Assembly: GCA_031400715.1 (NCBI GenBank)
Contig: JANNQK010000264.1
Span: 1 to 64,000 of the forward strand
Reading direction: 5' to 3'
DNA length: 64,000 nt
From: VFMC01 sp031400715
GTDB lineage: Bacteria > Actinomycetota > Acidimicrobiia > Acidimicrobiales > Ilumatobacteraceae
Shown here: one piece after another, positions 46,611 through 55,417 of the stretch
How the letters are laid out: the number at the start of each line of letters is the position of its first letter
Position numbering within the stretch: the first letter of the stretch is position 1
Position numbers and translations under genes: made by a program
The notes under the pieces: model-generated
What the model saw: the letters and a program-made list of their open reading frames with translations, nothing else
Databases searched by the model: none
Told to the model about the DNA's origin: nothing

Positions 46611-47645
46611 ATGAACGACGACAGCAGCGGCGCCTGGGCGCCAGATCCGTGGGGACGCTACCCACGTCGATGGCACACGGGCGCCCACTGGACCAGCCAC
46701 GTCACCGACGGCCATTCCGTGCTCGCCGATCCACCAGGCCAGCGTCGCGAGCGCGGCACGCTACCGCCTCCACCGCCACAGGCACGCCCGGTCGACCCTC
46801 GATTCGGCGTCGGGTCGAACAGTCGATCGACGGCTGAACCGGACGTGAGGGTGTCTGTCGGCGTCGACCGTCAGCCCTCCCGCGTCCCGGTGATCGACCG
46901 GGTCTCGACGCGTCAGCGGACCATGCGCTTGTCGTTGGTCGCGAGCGTGGTGGTCATGCCTGTGGTCGGTCTGATCCTGCACGATGCCCGCGACCGCAGC
47001 CGCGTGGGCGCCCTGGTGCCGGCCGCCCGCGTGGAGTCGACGGTCACGAGCTCTCCCTCGTCGACGTCGCCGGCTGCGCCGCCCTCGTCGATGCTGCCGG
47101 AGAACACGACCACCACGATCAGCACGACGCCACAAGCAACGCTCGACCCGCAACTCGTCGACGACTGTGTCGCCTTCGTCCCGTTCGGTGCCTACATCGG
47201 TGATCCGCAGATGGTCCAGCTGTGGATCGCAGCTGGGATGGACGTGGCTGCGCTCACCGAGCGATGCGAGCGGATGGAACTCGTCGACCTCCTCGAGATC
47301 GCACGGCGACGTGCGGCGGGCGAGGAGTTCATGAACGGCGGAACAGCACCGGCTGCGGCGCTGACGCCGACATCCCCGACGGCGACCCGTGTCGGTCCGC
47401 CGGATCGCCCCGCTGCCTCGACGACATCGACGACAACGCCGCCGACAACGACAACGACGACAACCACGCCGACGACGACAACGACGACGACGCCCACGAC
47501 GACGACGACGCCGACGACGACGACGACAACGACGACGACGCCGACGACGACGACGACGACGACGCCCACGACCACGACGGAGCCACCGGCGCCGCCCGGC
47601 GACCCGGATGCTGTGCAGCAGCCCGACCCTGATCTCGCGGCCTGA
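46611..47645 (+). CDS. DUF2510-like membrane protein with a Cys-type domain and Thr tail
   Basis: A 344-residue protein starting MNDDSSGAWAPDPWGRYPRRWHTGAHWTSHVTDG. A membrane helix (RLSLVASVVVMPVVGLIL) is followed by a linker and the domain VDDCVAFVPFGAYIGDPQMVQLWIAAG...ERC. The C-terminus is almost pure Thr with spaced Pro (about 55 residues), encoded by ACG/ACA triplets, and ends PDAVQQPDPDLAA. AGGAG precedes the ATG. The Thr-rich tail could be a glycosylated stalk or cell-wall-spanning segment. Confidence 0.75.
   Translation: MNDDSSGAWAPDPWGRYPRRWHTGAHWTSHVTDGHSVLADPPGQRRERGTLPPPPPQARPVDPRFGVGSNSRSTAEPDVRVSVGVDRQPSRVPVIDRVSTRQRTMRLSLVASVVVMPVVGLILHDARDRSRVGALVPAARVESTVTSSPSSTSPAAPPSSMLPENTTTTISTTPQATLDPQLVDDCVAFVPFGAYIGDPQMVQLWIAAGMDVAALTERCERMELVDLLEIARRRAAGEEFMNGGTAPAAALTPTSPTATRVGPPDRPAASTTSTTTPPTTTTTTTTPTTTTTTTPTTTTTPTTTTTTTTTPTTTTTTTPTTTTEPPAPPGDPDAVQQPDPDLAA
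47419..47579 (+). repeat. ACG/ACA triplet-rich microsatellite coding for poly-Thr
   Basis: A run dominated by GACGACGACA-type triplets, interrupted by CCG/CCC, encodes the Thr/Pro tail of the preceding gene. Slippage here would change tail length in frame. Confidence 0.9.
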
Positions 47646-47770
47646 CCGACGAGACTGCACGGATGCCTCCTCGCCCCCTCGGTGTACGCCGTCGCCCTGT
47701 CAGGTTCGTCCCAGATGCTCGATCGGCTCGCACTCACGCTGGGATTGCGAACCGCCCTCAGGCCGGCATC

Positions 47771-48421
47771 GTGAGGGGCGGCATGATCGTGGTGGGTCTC
47801 GTCACGACGCTCGCCGCGTGCACCGGTGGTGACGACACGACGGCGACCAACGATTCGATCGTGCTTCCGGAGAGAGTTCCGGCGACCAGCGTGTCGGCTG
47901 GCCCGGCGGCGACGATCGCCACGTCTTCCATCGCCGACGGAGGGGCGCCAGTCACGGATGCGACGCCATTGGTGACCCCGATCGAGCTCGACCCATGCCT
48001 CGTCGGGAGCTGGACGGCATCGGTCGACACCATCGGGCTGCTGGTTGCCGCGGCGATCCTGCCGGTGAGCGATCTCACCATTGTGGATGGTGGGTTCGAG
48101 GTGATCCTGTCGGCGGATGGCGGGGCGGTCGGCGACGCCGACTTCACGGCAGCGTTCAGCATCGGTGAGTCTCCGGCTCAGGCAGATGTGGCGTGGTCGG
48201 GTTCGGGCACCTGGAGTACGTTCGATGGTGTCGTCACGCTCTCGCTCGACCAGCAGGCGGGTGGCCTGACCGAGGTGCGACTCGATGGTGCCGTGCAAGC
48301 CGGCAGCCAACTCGAGGTCGACCTTCCGCTCTCGGGCGGGACCTACGAGTGCACCGAGACGCGGCTCGAGGTCTCGGCTCGAACAGGCGGGACCAGCGTC
48401 CCGCTGGTGCTCGATCGCTGA
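47771..48421 (+). CDS. Hypothetical lipoprotein
   Basis: A 216-residue lipoprotein: MRGGMIVVGLVTTLAAC (lipobox LAAC), then a Ser/Thr/Ala linker and a domain LVGSWTASVDTIGLLVAAAILPVSDLTIVDGGFEVILSADGG that looks like a lipocalin-type beta barrel with a late cysteine (YECTETRLEV). GTG 47771 is chosen to give the signal peptide; a longer frame from 47663 is possible. Function unknown. Confidence 0.6.
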   Translation: MRGGMIVVGLVTTLAACTGGDDTTATNDSIVLPERVPATSVSAGPAATIATSSIADGGAPVTDATPLVTPIELDPCLVGSWTASVDTIGLLVAAAILPVSDLTIVDGGFEVILSADGGAVGDADFTAAFSIGESPAQADVAWSGSGTWSTFDGVVTLSLDQQAGGLTEVRLDGAVQAGSQLEVDLPLSGGTYECTETRLEVSARTGGTSVPLVLDR

Positions 48422-48498
48422 CCCGGCGCACGCCGGACACGGACCGACGATCGCTCGTCCTCATGGAACGATCACACCTCTCGGGCACGATCACGATC

Positions 48499-49527
48499 AT
48501 GCGAACCCATCTGAGCGCGTCGGTCGCAACCTCGACAGCAGTCATGATCGTCCTTGCGTCGGCATGCAGCTCCGACCGAGCCACACGCGACACCGGTGTC
48601 CCGCCGAGCGCCGCGGCGTCGACATCCACTGCGGCACCGACGACCACTGCGGCACCGACGACCACTGCGTACTCGGTCGTCACACTCGAGGGTTCGGTCA
48701 CCGACCAGGCCCGCGATCGTCGGGTGCCATACCTCGTGTATGCGCCCGTCGGCCTGTCGGGTCCCGTCCCTGTGATCCTCGTCAGCCACGGTGGGATGGG
48801 CAACGAACGGGGACATCTGAGTGCGCCGCACCTGGGCAGCACGTTCGCCGCTGGCGGTTTCGTTGCCATTCACGTCGGACACCTGCCGTCGTCGGCCACC
48901 GCTGGCCAGCTCACCGACCGGCCTGCTGATGTGACGTTCCTGGTGGATCAACTCGAGGCCGGTGCGATCGCGATGCCATCGGAGTTCACGGGCACGATCG
49001 ATCTCACGCGTGTCGGCCACACGGGTCACTCCTTCGGTGCGTACACGTCGCATGCGGTCGGCGGAGCCACGTATGCCCGCACCTACCGTGACGAACGAAT
49101 CGACGCGATCGCACCTCTCTCGCCGCAGGGCCCCGACCAGTTCGGTGCCTTCGACAACGGACCTGCGGACAGCACGTGGACCACCGTGACCATCCCGGCG
49201 TACAACCTCATCGGCGGTGCCGAGACCGACGCGAATGCGGTCGACACCATCGTCCGGCCAGGGTGGCGCCTCGTGCCGTTCGAGCGCTATCCGGGCACGA
49301 GCGACACGTTCCGAACCGTGATCGACGGTCAGGAACATGGCGACATGTGGCGGGACGGCAGCGCCGAGGTCAAGGCGTTCATCGCCGAAGAGATCCTCGA
49401 GTTCATGCAGGTCTACGTCGCCGGCAGCACGATCGACCCATGTGGCATCGGCGTGGGTGCGATCGACTTCGCATCCGTGGAGCGGCATCCAGCATCGAGC
49501 GGATCGCTCGTACTCGCCTGTGGGTGA
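48499..49527 (+). CDS. Alpha/beta hydrolase lipoprotein (PAF-acetylhydrolase-like)
   Basis: A 342-residue lipoprotein: lipobox ASAC, Thr/Ala linker (TSTAAPTTTAAPTTTA), then a hydrolase with HGGMGNERGH (oxyanion region), nucleophile GHSFGAYTSHAVGG, PAYNLIGGAETDANAVD and the catalytic His in GQEHGDMW. The resemblance is to bacterial platelet-activating-factor acetylhydrolase or chlorophyllase-type esterases. It would act outside the cell on esters; substrate unknown. A longer start at 48463 is possible. Confidence 0.75.
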   Translation: MRTHLSASVATSTAVMIVLASACSSDRATRDTGVPPSAAASTSTAAPTTTAAPTTTAYSVVTLEGSVTDQARDRRVPYLVYAPVGLSGPVPVILVSHGGMGNERGHLSAPHLGSTFAAGGFVAIHVGHLPSSATAGQLTDRPADVTFLVDQLEAGAIAMPSEFTGTIDLTRVGHTGHSFGAYTSHAVGGATYARTYRDERIDAIAPLSPQGPDQFGAFDNGPADSTWTTVTIPAYNLIGGAETDANAVDTIVRPGWRLVPFERYPGTSDTFRTVIDGQEHGDMWRDGSAEVKAFIAEEILEFMQVYVAGSTIDPCGIGVGAIDFASVERHPASSGSLVLACG

Positions 49528-49661
49528 CGAGGCTGTGTCGTCAGATACGGTCGACGGCGATGTCGGACTCCCTCCGAACCAACCGCCACACGAGGAGCGA
49601 CACCCGCATCGTGGGTGCCTCCGGCCACGGCGTCGGTCCCGCGGCAGGGTGGTGAACTCGA

Positions 49662-50555
49662 ATGCGTGTTCACTTCAGCTCGGCGTACTGCGACACGCAG
49701 GTCGCGTTCGACACGACTCGTAAGGCAGCGGCGATCGCTCGGTCGCTCGTCGACAAGCCCATCCGTCGTGTTCGACTGGTGGAACCGGAACCGGCGACTC
49801 GCGACCACTTGCTGACGGTGCACGACGCTGCGTACGTCGATGCGATCCTCACGGGAACCCCACGCGAGCTTGCCCTCTCCAACGACCTGCCGGGGTGGGA
49901 TGAAGGTCTGGCCCGTGCGGTGTGCGCCAGCACCGGTGGCGTTCGTGCTGCCGCGCTCTACGCCCTCGAGCATCACACCGTGGCGGGTTCGCTGTCGAGC
50001 GGACTGCACCATGCCCGTCACGCATCGGGGTGGGGATACTGCACGGTGAACGGCTTGGCCGTCGCGGCCCGAGCTGCCCTCGACGCAGGCGCCAGGAGGG
50101 TGTTGATCCTCGACCTCGACGCACACTGCGGCGGCGGTACGGCCGATCTGATTCTGCGCCTGAACGGTGTCGAACAGGTGGACGTGTCGGTCGACCCGTT
50201 CGACTACTACGGCCATCACGAACGCGCTCGGCTGGTGCTCACCGACGGTCCTCGATATCTCCAGACCGTGGAGCGGTCGCTCGATGGGATCGAGCAACCT
50301 GCCGCCATCGACGTCGTGCTGTACAACGCCGGCATGGACCCGCACGAGAGGTGTGACGGTGGGGCTGCGGGCATCAGCGCGCTCACGCTCGACCGTCGCG
50401 AGCGGATGGTCTTCGCATGGCTGGCGCGCCACCGGCTGCCGGTGGCATGGGTCCTCGCCGGCGGCTATACGAACCAACTGTCGATGGACGAGCTCGTGAA
50501 CCTGCATCGCTTCACCATCGGTGCGGCGGCCCGGAGCGCGGCAGAGTTGCACTGA
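49662..50555 (+). CDS. Histone-deacetylase-family hydrolase
   Basis: A 297-residue zinc hydrolase of the HDAC/acetylpolyamine-amidohydrolase superfamily. It has HHARHASGWGYCTVN (paired histidines H116-H117), zinc ligands in LDLDAHCGGGT (D153, H155) and a third aspartate in NAGMDPHE. The C-terminal glycine loop VLAGGYT is present. In bacteria these remove acyl groups from polyamines, acetoin-related or acyl-lysine substrates; specificity cannot be deduced. The start is ATG 49662 (MRVHFSSAYCDTQVAFDT). Confidence 0.85.
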   Translation: MRVHFSSAYCDTQVAFDTTRKAAAIARSLVDKPIRRVRLVEPEPATRDHLLTVHDAAYVDAILTGTPRELALSNDLPGWDEGLARAVCASTGGVRAAALYALEHHTVAGSLSSGLHHARHASGWGYCTVNGLAVAARAALDAGARRVLILDLDAHCGGGTADLILRLNGVEQVDVSVDPFDYYGHHERARLVLTDGPRYLQTVERSLDGIEQPAAIDVVLYNAGMDPHERCDGGAAGISALTLDRRERMVFAWLARHRLPVAWVLAGGYTNQLSMDELVNLHRFTIGAAARSAAELH

Positions 50556-50596
50556 TCTGAACTCAAGCCCGATCGAGGGCGTGCCGATAACCGCGC

Positions 50597-51136
50597 ATGA
50601 CTCGATCCAGATCGATCGCTGCGGCGGCTGTCGGCGCACTCGCATTGACCGGATGTGGCGTCATGCCCGGCTTCTACTCCGCTGGGGCAGAGGACGACGC
50701 GTTGGTCGGCGACTGCGTCGACTTCGTCCAGATGGCGGCATTCTCGGGCGACGAAGCCTCGCGGCGCGTCTGGGACGAGGTTGGTCAGGACGAGTCGGCA
50801 CTGCGAGATCGGTGCCGCGACTTGCTCGACTCCGATCGTGGCCAGTTGGAGGACTACGCCGAGCGGAAGCGGATCTTCGTGCGCGACATGAGTGCGAGCG
50901 ACACTCGACGCGCCAATGTGATCGACGATGTCACCGGTGGATCGAACTGCAACACGAACTACTCCGGCGTCTGTCTCCCGCTCGACGCGGACGTGGATTG
51001 CCTGCCGGGAGACGGAGACGGCCCGTGGTTCCTCGAAAAGACGGTGTTGGTCCAGGGAATCGACGAGTTCGAACTCGATGACGACGGCGACGGCCTGGGC
51101 TGTGAACCGAACCCGGGCGGAGCGGCGGGCATCTGA
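50597..51136 (+). CDS. Excalibur lipoprotein with the shared Cys-type domain
   Basis: A 179-residue lipoprotein (lipobox LTGC). Residues about 35-100 (LVGDCVDFVQMAAFSGDEASRRVWDEVGQDESALRDRC) match the domain at the ends of the two DUF2510-like proteins. The C-terminus has an excalibur-like calcium motif: NYSGVCLP, VDCLPGDGDG and ELDDDGDGLGCE. It combines the unknown domain with a calcium-binding tail, outside the membrane. Confidence 0.7.
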   Translation: MTRSRSIAAAAVGALALTGCGVMPGFYSAGAEDDALVGDCVDFVQMAAFSGDEASRRVWDEVGQDESALRDRCRDLLDSDRGQLEDYAERKRIFVRDMSASDTRRANVIDDVTGGSNCNTNYSGVCLPLDADVDCLPGDGDGPWFLEKTVLVQGIDEFELDDDGDGLGCEPNPGGAAGI

Positions 51137-51787
51137 CTCGGCGCACCCGTTCTGGAACGACCGACGAGTCGGTGCCTGAACCCCGGGTGTGATGGCAGGG
51201 TCCACCACAGCCCTGCCACCAACCCGTTTTCTTTGGGGGGTTCGTAGCGCCGGATGGTTCCGCCGAACATCCGGCGCTACGCCGTTCATGATGCGTGAAC
51301 CTTCCCGATGACGCCATAGGCCGTTGGGACCACTTCTCGCTCGGTGGCGCATCGGTCGACGAGAGCTCCGGCGCCGACGTGGCACCTGTGGTGCACATGA
51401 GATCCCGATCGGGCACCACCCAGCGTGGTGACGGTGCCCGAAGACGGTTCCAGTTCTCACCCTGGCCGTCGATCTGCTCGCTCCGTCCTGCGGGCGACCG
51501 TCATGGAACCGCAATGGAACGAGTCGAAACGTGGCCGATCGACCTCCGATCTGGCGGATGTGACACACGTCGTGCACCGAACGTCATGAAATTGCAAAAC
51601 ATGACGCGTCCGGAGTGTCCGGTTGTATTACCGTTCTCACGTCCCACGGAACGTGGGAGCGAGTCATGTCGGCAACGGATCGTCGCGGTCGACATGTCCT
51701 CGTTGGTCGGAATCCTCGCGACGTCAGTCGTCGCACGTCGGGGAATCGGACCGGGTGCGCAGTCGGTGGGCGGGACAGGAGACGGTG
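51137..51787. other. 651-bp stretch without a supported gene
   Basis: Contains a strong hairpin (51243-51281) and three further inverted repeats: GGGCACC/GGTGCCC (51411-51440), CCGGA-gtg-TCCGG (51610-51622) and TCCCACG-gaa-CGTGGGA (51642-51658). Coding frames here look random. It may hold a structured 5' leader for the membrane-protein gene at 51788. Confidence 0.55.
51243..51281. other. 14-bp perfect hairpin
   Basis: CGTAGCGCCGGATG (51243-51256) pairs with CATCCGGCGCTACG (51268-51281) across an 11-nt loop. TTTTCTTT lies just upstream rather than downstream, so it is an atypical terminator; it may end transcription of the excalibur gene or mark the start of a structured RNA. Confidence 0.6.
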
Positions 51788-52306
51788 ATGTTGGGACAAG
51801 TGGTGCAGGAGCTCGGAGGGTGGTGGAGCGGCGTGCTCCACCCCTTCGATGGTGCGCACCTGGTGCCCATGCTCATCGTCGGCGTCCTCGCCGGGGTGGC
51901 CTCCACGCAAGGGCGCGAGCCGTGGGTGGGGCCGTTCGCCTACGTCCTGGGCAGCCTGGCCGGCATCCTCGCGGCCGCGATCGGGGTGGGGGTGCCGTTC
52001 CTCGACGGAGCGATCATCGCCGGCCTCGTCGTCGGAGTGGGGTTGATGTTCGCCCCGCCTCCCCGCATCAGCGCTGTGCTCCCACTCGCCGCCGTGCTCG
52101 GTGGCGCGCTGAACGGGCTGTCGTACCGAGACGGTGCCACCTCCACCACCGACCCGGTGTTGTACGTGCTCGGATTCGTGTTCAGCACCGTTCTGTTGCA
52201 GGCCTTCGGTGCGATCACCGGTTCGGTGGTCGGTCGATCGGTGGCGGCGCGTCGCACGGTCGCGGTCTGCGCCGCTGCTGCCGCTGTCGTCGTCCTCGCC
52301 GTCTGA
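51788..52306 (+). CDS. HupE/UreJ-like membrane protein
   Basis: A 172-residue protein with about six hydrophobic helices. GVLHPFDGAHLVPMLIVGVLAG recalls the HupE/UreJ helix (G..HP..G.DH...M..VG), which carries metal-binding histidines; here the second DH is AH. AGGAG sits 6 bp upstream of the ATG. It may be a metal or small-molecule channel; the histidine change makes nickel or cobalt transport uncertain. No urease or hydrogenase gene is near. Confidence 0.6.
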   Translation: MLGQVVQELGGWWSGVLHPFDGAHLVPMLIVGVLAGVASTQGREPWVGPFAYVLGSLAGILAAAIGVGVPFLDGAIIAGLVVGVGLMFAPPPRISAVLPLAAVLGGALNGLSYRDGATSTTDPVLYVLGFVFSTVLLQAFGAITGSVVGRSVAARRTVAVCAAAAAVVVLAV

Positions 52307-52336
52307 CCTCCTCGGCCTCAGGCGCCTCCGGGGCAT

Positions 52337-52372
52337 CAGGGACCTCAGGGACCTCAGGGACCTCAGGGACCT
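52337..52372. repeat. 9-bp tandem repeat CAGGGACCT, four copies
   Basis: Four exact units follow the HupE-like gene; another spacer minisatellite. Confidence 0.9.
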
Positions 52373-52490
52373 GATGACGCGTCGATGCGAGACGTTTCGC
52401 ACTCAATGTCATCCACATCGACCGGCGCTCCGTACTCCTCGTCGAACCCCCCGGAACCGCACAGGCGGTCGTAGCTCACAAGGAGCCCCC

Positions 52491-53147
52491 ATGAAGCGTC
52501 GTCTCATCACCGCAGCCGTCACGATGTCGGCAGCCCTCGCATTCTCGATCGCCGGCACCGCCAGTGCCGACGAGACCAAGACCATCGTCGAGAACGCAAG
52601 CGCTGACGAGCAGTTCTCGACCCTCGTCGCCGCCCTCACTGCAGCCGAGCTCACCGGCCCGTTCGACGCCTGCGACGATGCCAAGACGACAGTGCTGGCC
52701 CCGACGAACGCTGCGTTCGAAGCGGCGTTCGCTGCTCTCGGCGTGACCGCGGCCGACGTGCTCGCCGACAAGGAACTGCTCACCACGATCCTCACGTACC
52801 ACGTCGTGTCCGGTGAGGTTCCCGCCGCCACCGTCGTGACGCTCGACAAGGCGACAACGCTGCAGGGTGAGGACATCAAGATCACCGTCGACGGCGACAA
52901 GGTGATGCTGAACGACACCGTCAACGTCGTGGCCACCGATGTGAAGTCCTGCAACGGCATCATCCACGTGATCGATGGCGTCCTGCTGCCCCCGAGCGTT
53001 GTCGCCAGCCTCGCTGCCCAGACCACGGCGATGCCCAACACCGGTGCTGACTCCGGCACGCTCGCCCTCTTCGCTGCAGGCCTGATCGGCGCCGGCGCAC
53101 TCGGCATGGTCGGCGCACGCCGCCGCGCCGCTCGCGTCGAGGTCTGA
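52491..53147 (+). CDS. Fasciclin-domain surface protein with sortase-like signal
   Basis: A 218-residue protein: signal peptide (LITAAVTMSAALAFSIAGTASA), one fasciclin domain (FSTLVAALTAAELTGPF...TVLAPTNAAFEAAF...LLTTILTYHVVSGEVPA...NGIIHVIDGVLLPP), then MPNTGADSG (181-189), a helix (LALFAAGLIGAGALGMVG) and ARRRAAR. MPNTG resembles the sortase motif LPxTG, so covalent wall attachment is likely. AAGGAG precedes the ATG. Fasciclins mediate adhesion. Confidence 0.9.
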   Translation: MKRRLITAAVTMSAALAFSIAGTASADETKTIVENASADEQFSTLVAALTAAELTGPFDACDDAKTTVLAPTNAAFEAAFAALGVTAADVLADKELLTTILTYHVVSGEVPAATVVTLDKATTLQGEDIKITVDGDKVMLNDTVNVVATDVKSCNGIIHVIDGVLLPPSVVASLAAQTTAMPNTGADSGTLALFAAGLIGAGALGMVGARRRAARVEV

Positions 53148-53197
53148 CGCATCTCCGGCCGTCACCCCTCGGGCGGCCGGCAGCTCGTCACCACGCG

Positions 53198-53227
53198 GCG
53201 CCCCACATCGACTTCGATGTGGGGCGC
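53198..53227 (+). terminator. Strong hairpin after the fasciclin gene
   Basis: A 13-bp stem, GCGCCCCACATCG (53198-53210) with CGATGTGGGGCGC (53215-53227), has a 4-nt loop. No T-run follows, so terminator function is inferred from position and strength. Confidence 0.6.
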
Positions 53228-53336
53228 TGTCGCGTGCCGCCGGAGTTCGCACCCCGACCGGCCGGGCATCCCTCGGATCGTGCCATGGCGCAGGATCGAG
53301 CTGTACGCGGCATCGACGATCGATGAGACTGTCGCG

Positions 53337-55340
53337 ATGACACAGCTCGTCCCGGAGATCGACCGACAGGTCGAGGCACAGATCGAGGCACAGATCGAGG
53401 TTCAGATCGGCACGGCGGCGGAGGTTCGCCACACCACATGCACCCTCGACTGCCCCGATACGTGTTCGCTCGCGGTGACGGTCACCCGCGACGCGAACGG
53501 CGGTGAGCGCATCACCGACATCGACGCAGCGCCGGGCAACGCCCTCACCGACGGTTGGATCTGCGCCAAAGTCAAGAAACACATGCATCGCGTGTACGCA
53601 CCCGAGCGCGTGTTGACGCCGATGATCCGCACCGGCCCGAAAGGGGCCGCCGAGTTCCGCGATGCCTCGTGGGACGAGGCTCTGTCGATCGTCGCCGCTC
53701 GCGTCACGGAGGCGATCGGGGCCGCGGGGCCTGATGCTGTGGTGGCGTTCACCTACAACTCCTCTGCGGGAGCGGTGGAGCGACACAGCATGACCGAGGC
53801 CCTCTTCGCCGCGCTCGGCTCGACGATCGTCGAGCACACCATCTGCGCGCACACCGTCGGTGCGGCGTGGGAGAGCGTCTATGGCGACATGGGTTCTGCC
53901 GACCCGCTCGATGTGGTGAACGCCCAACTGGTGATCATCTGGGGCGCCAATCCCACCGTCTCCAACACCCACCTCCCACCCCTCGTTCAACGAGCCGTCG
54001 AGCGCGGGGCCAAGGTGGTGGTCATCGATCCGCGACGGACCGCGATGGCCAAGCGGGCCGACCTGCACCTCGCCATCCGACCGGGCACCGACACTGCCCT
54101 CGCGTCTGCGATCGCGAACCACTGGCGCACGAACGGGTACGTCGATCGTGCGTTCATCGATGCCCACGCAACAGGCGCAGAGGAGCTGTTGGCACACAGC
54201 GAGGAGTGGTCGCTGGAACGAGCTGCCGACGTGACGGGTCTCACCGCTGCCGACATCGCCACCCTGGCCGACTGGTGGGGCACCACGCGCCCATCGATGC
54301 TGCGCCTCGGCTGGGGTCAGGAGCGCAACGCGAACGGCGGAGCAGCCTGCCGTGCAATCCTTGCGCTGCCCGTGTTGGGCGGTCACTTCGGCATGCCCGG
54401 CAGCGGCGTCGTCGGCTCCACCGGAACCTCCGAGATCCGAGCGGAGCAGCGCTGGCCGACCTTCGATCGGCTCGACCGGCGGTCCCTGCCGCTGCATCAG
54501 GTGGGAGCGTGGATGGCCCCGGGTTCGACCGACCCGTGCACGGTGCTCTTCGTGCAGGGCGCGAACCCAGTCGTGATGTGCCCCGACCAGAAGGCTGTCG
54601 TCGACGCGTTCTCGCGTGACGACGTGTTCACCGTGGTCCACGAGCAGGTGCTCACGGACACCGCCCGCTACGCGGACGTGGTGCTGCCGGCCACCACGGC
54701 GTTCGAGATCGCTGACGTCACCTCCGGATACGGCACCTACTCGGTGCAGCCGGTGCGGCCGGTGATCGACCGTGTGGGACAGAGTCGCTCGAACGACGAG
54801 ACCGGCCTTGCGTTGGCCCGCGCCTTGGGCTTCGACTGGGAGCCACCGTCGATCGACGTCGTGGTCGACGACCCGGGCCCGCGCGTGGTCGACGAACCGT
54901 GTCGACAGTTCGTCGACACCATGCCCCACGGTGGTCGAGCGCGGCTGGTCGATCCCGACCATGGCCTGCCTCGATACGTGCCCGTGCACTCGTCGCACCC
55001 GCTCAGGTTGATCAGTCCTGCGTCGTCGAAACTGGTGAACTCGATGTTCGGCGAGTTCCAGAGCCCGTCACCTGCCATCGTGTTGCACACCGCGGATGCC
55101 CGCTCACGCGGTTTGGTCGCCGGCCAACAGGTACGGGTGTTCAACGACCTGGGCTCGATCGTGGTGCCGCTCGAGGTGCACGACGACACTCGGCCCGGGG
55201 TGGCCGTCATGAGCAAGGGCGTGTGGCTGCGTCACCACGGCGACGGCTGGGGTGTGAACGCGCTCACCCCCGCCACGGGCGACTCCCTGGTGAACGGAGC
55301 CTGCTTCAACGATGCCTCGGTCGAGGTCGAATCCGTCTGA
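53337..55340 (+). CDS. Molybdopterin oxidoreductase (DMSO-reductase family)
   Basis: A 667-residue enzyme. The N-terminal [4Fe-4S] motif is C35, C39, C43 and C76 (HTTCTLDCPDTC...DGWICAKVKKH). YNSSAGAVERH lies in the region of the molybdenum ligand, and VIIWGANPTVSN, VVVIDPRRTAMAKRADLHLAIRPGTDTAL and VLFVQGANPVV are the cofactor-binding motifs. A C-terminal beta-barrel domain (VAGQQVRVFNDLGSIVVPLEV) completes the family layout. No electron-transfer subunit is adjacent. It has no Tat signal, so it is probably cytosolic. Residues 11-24 are a threefold EAQI repeat. Substrate unknown. Confidence 0.88.
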   Translation: MTQLVPEIDRQVEAQIEAQIEVQIGTAAEVRHTTCTLDCPDTCSLAVTVTRDANGGERITDIDAAPGNALTDGWICAKVKKHMHRVYAPERVLTPMIRTGPKGAAEFRDASWDEALSIVAARVTEAIGAAGPDAVVAFTYNSSAGAVERHSMTEALFAALGSTIVEHTICAHTVGAAWESVYGDMGSADPLDVVNAQLVIIWGANPTVSNTHLPPLVQRAVERGAKVVVIDPRRTAMAKRADLHLAIRPGTDTALASAIANHWRTNGYVDRAFIDAHATGAEELLAHSEEWSLERAADVTGLTAADIATLADWWGTTRPSMLRLGWGQERNANGGAACRAILALPVLGGHFGMPGSGVVGSTGTSEIRAEQRWPTFDRLDRRSLPLHQVGAWMAPGSTDPCTVLFVQGANPVVMCPDQKAVVDAFSRDDVFTVVHEQVLTDTARYADVVLPATTAFEIADVTSGYGTYSVQPVRPVIDRVGQSRSNDETGLALARALGFDWEPPSIDVVVDDPGPRVVDEPCRQFVDTMPHGGRARLVDPDHGLPRYVPVHSSHPLRLISPASSKLVNSMFGEFQSPSPAIVLHTADARSRGLVAGQQVRVFNDLGSIVVPLEVHDDTRPGVAVMSKGVWLRHHGDGWGVNALTPATGDSLVNGACFNDASVEVESV

Positions 55341-55405
55341 CCCCTTGATCTCGTCGTGCAATCGGCTCGCTGAGCCAGGGGTTTCGCAACCAGAACCAAC
55401 GGGCG

Positions 55406-55411
55406 TAGCGT
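55406..55411 (+). promoter_or_regulatory. -10 hexamer TAGCGT for a leaderless start
   Basis: TAGCGT ends 6 nt before the ATG at 55418. Confidence 0.55.
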
Positions 55412-55417
55412 CGCGTC

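Noticed and set aside
47419..47579. ACG/GAC repeats considered as a non-coding satellite
   Set aside because: The repeat is in frame with a signal-bearing membrane protein and ends in a normal stop; it encodes Thr/Pro.
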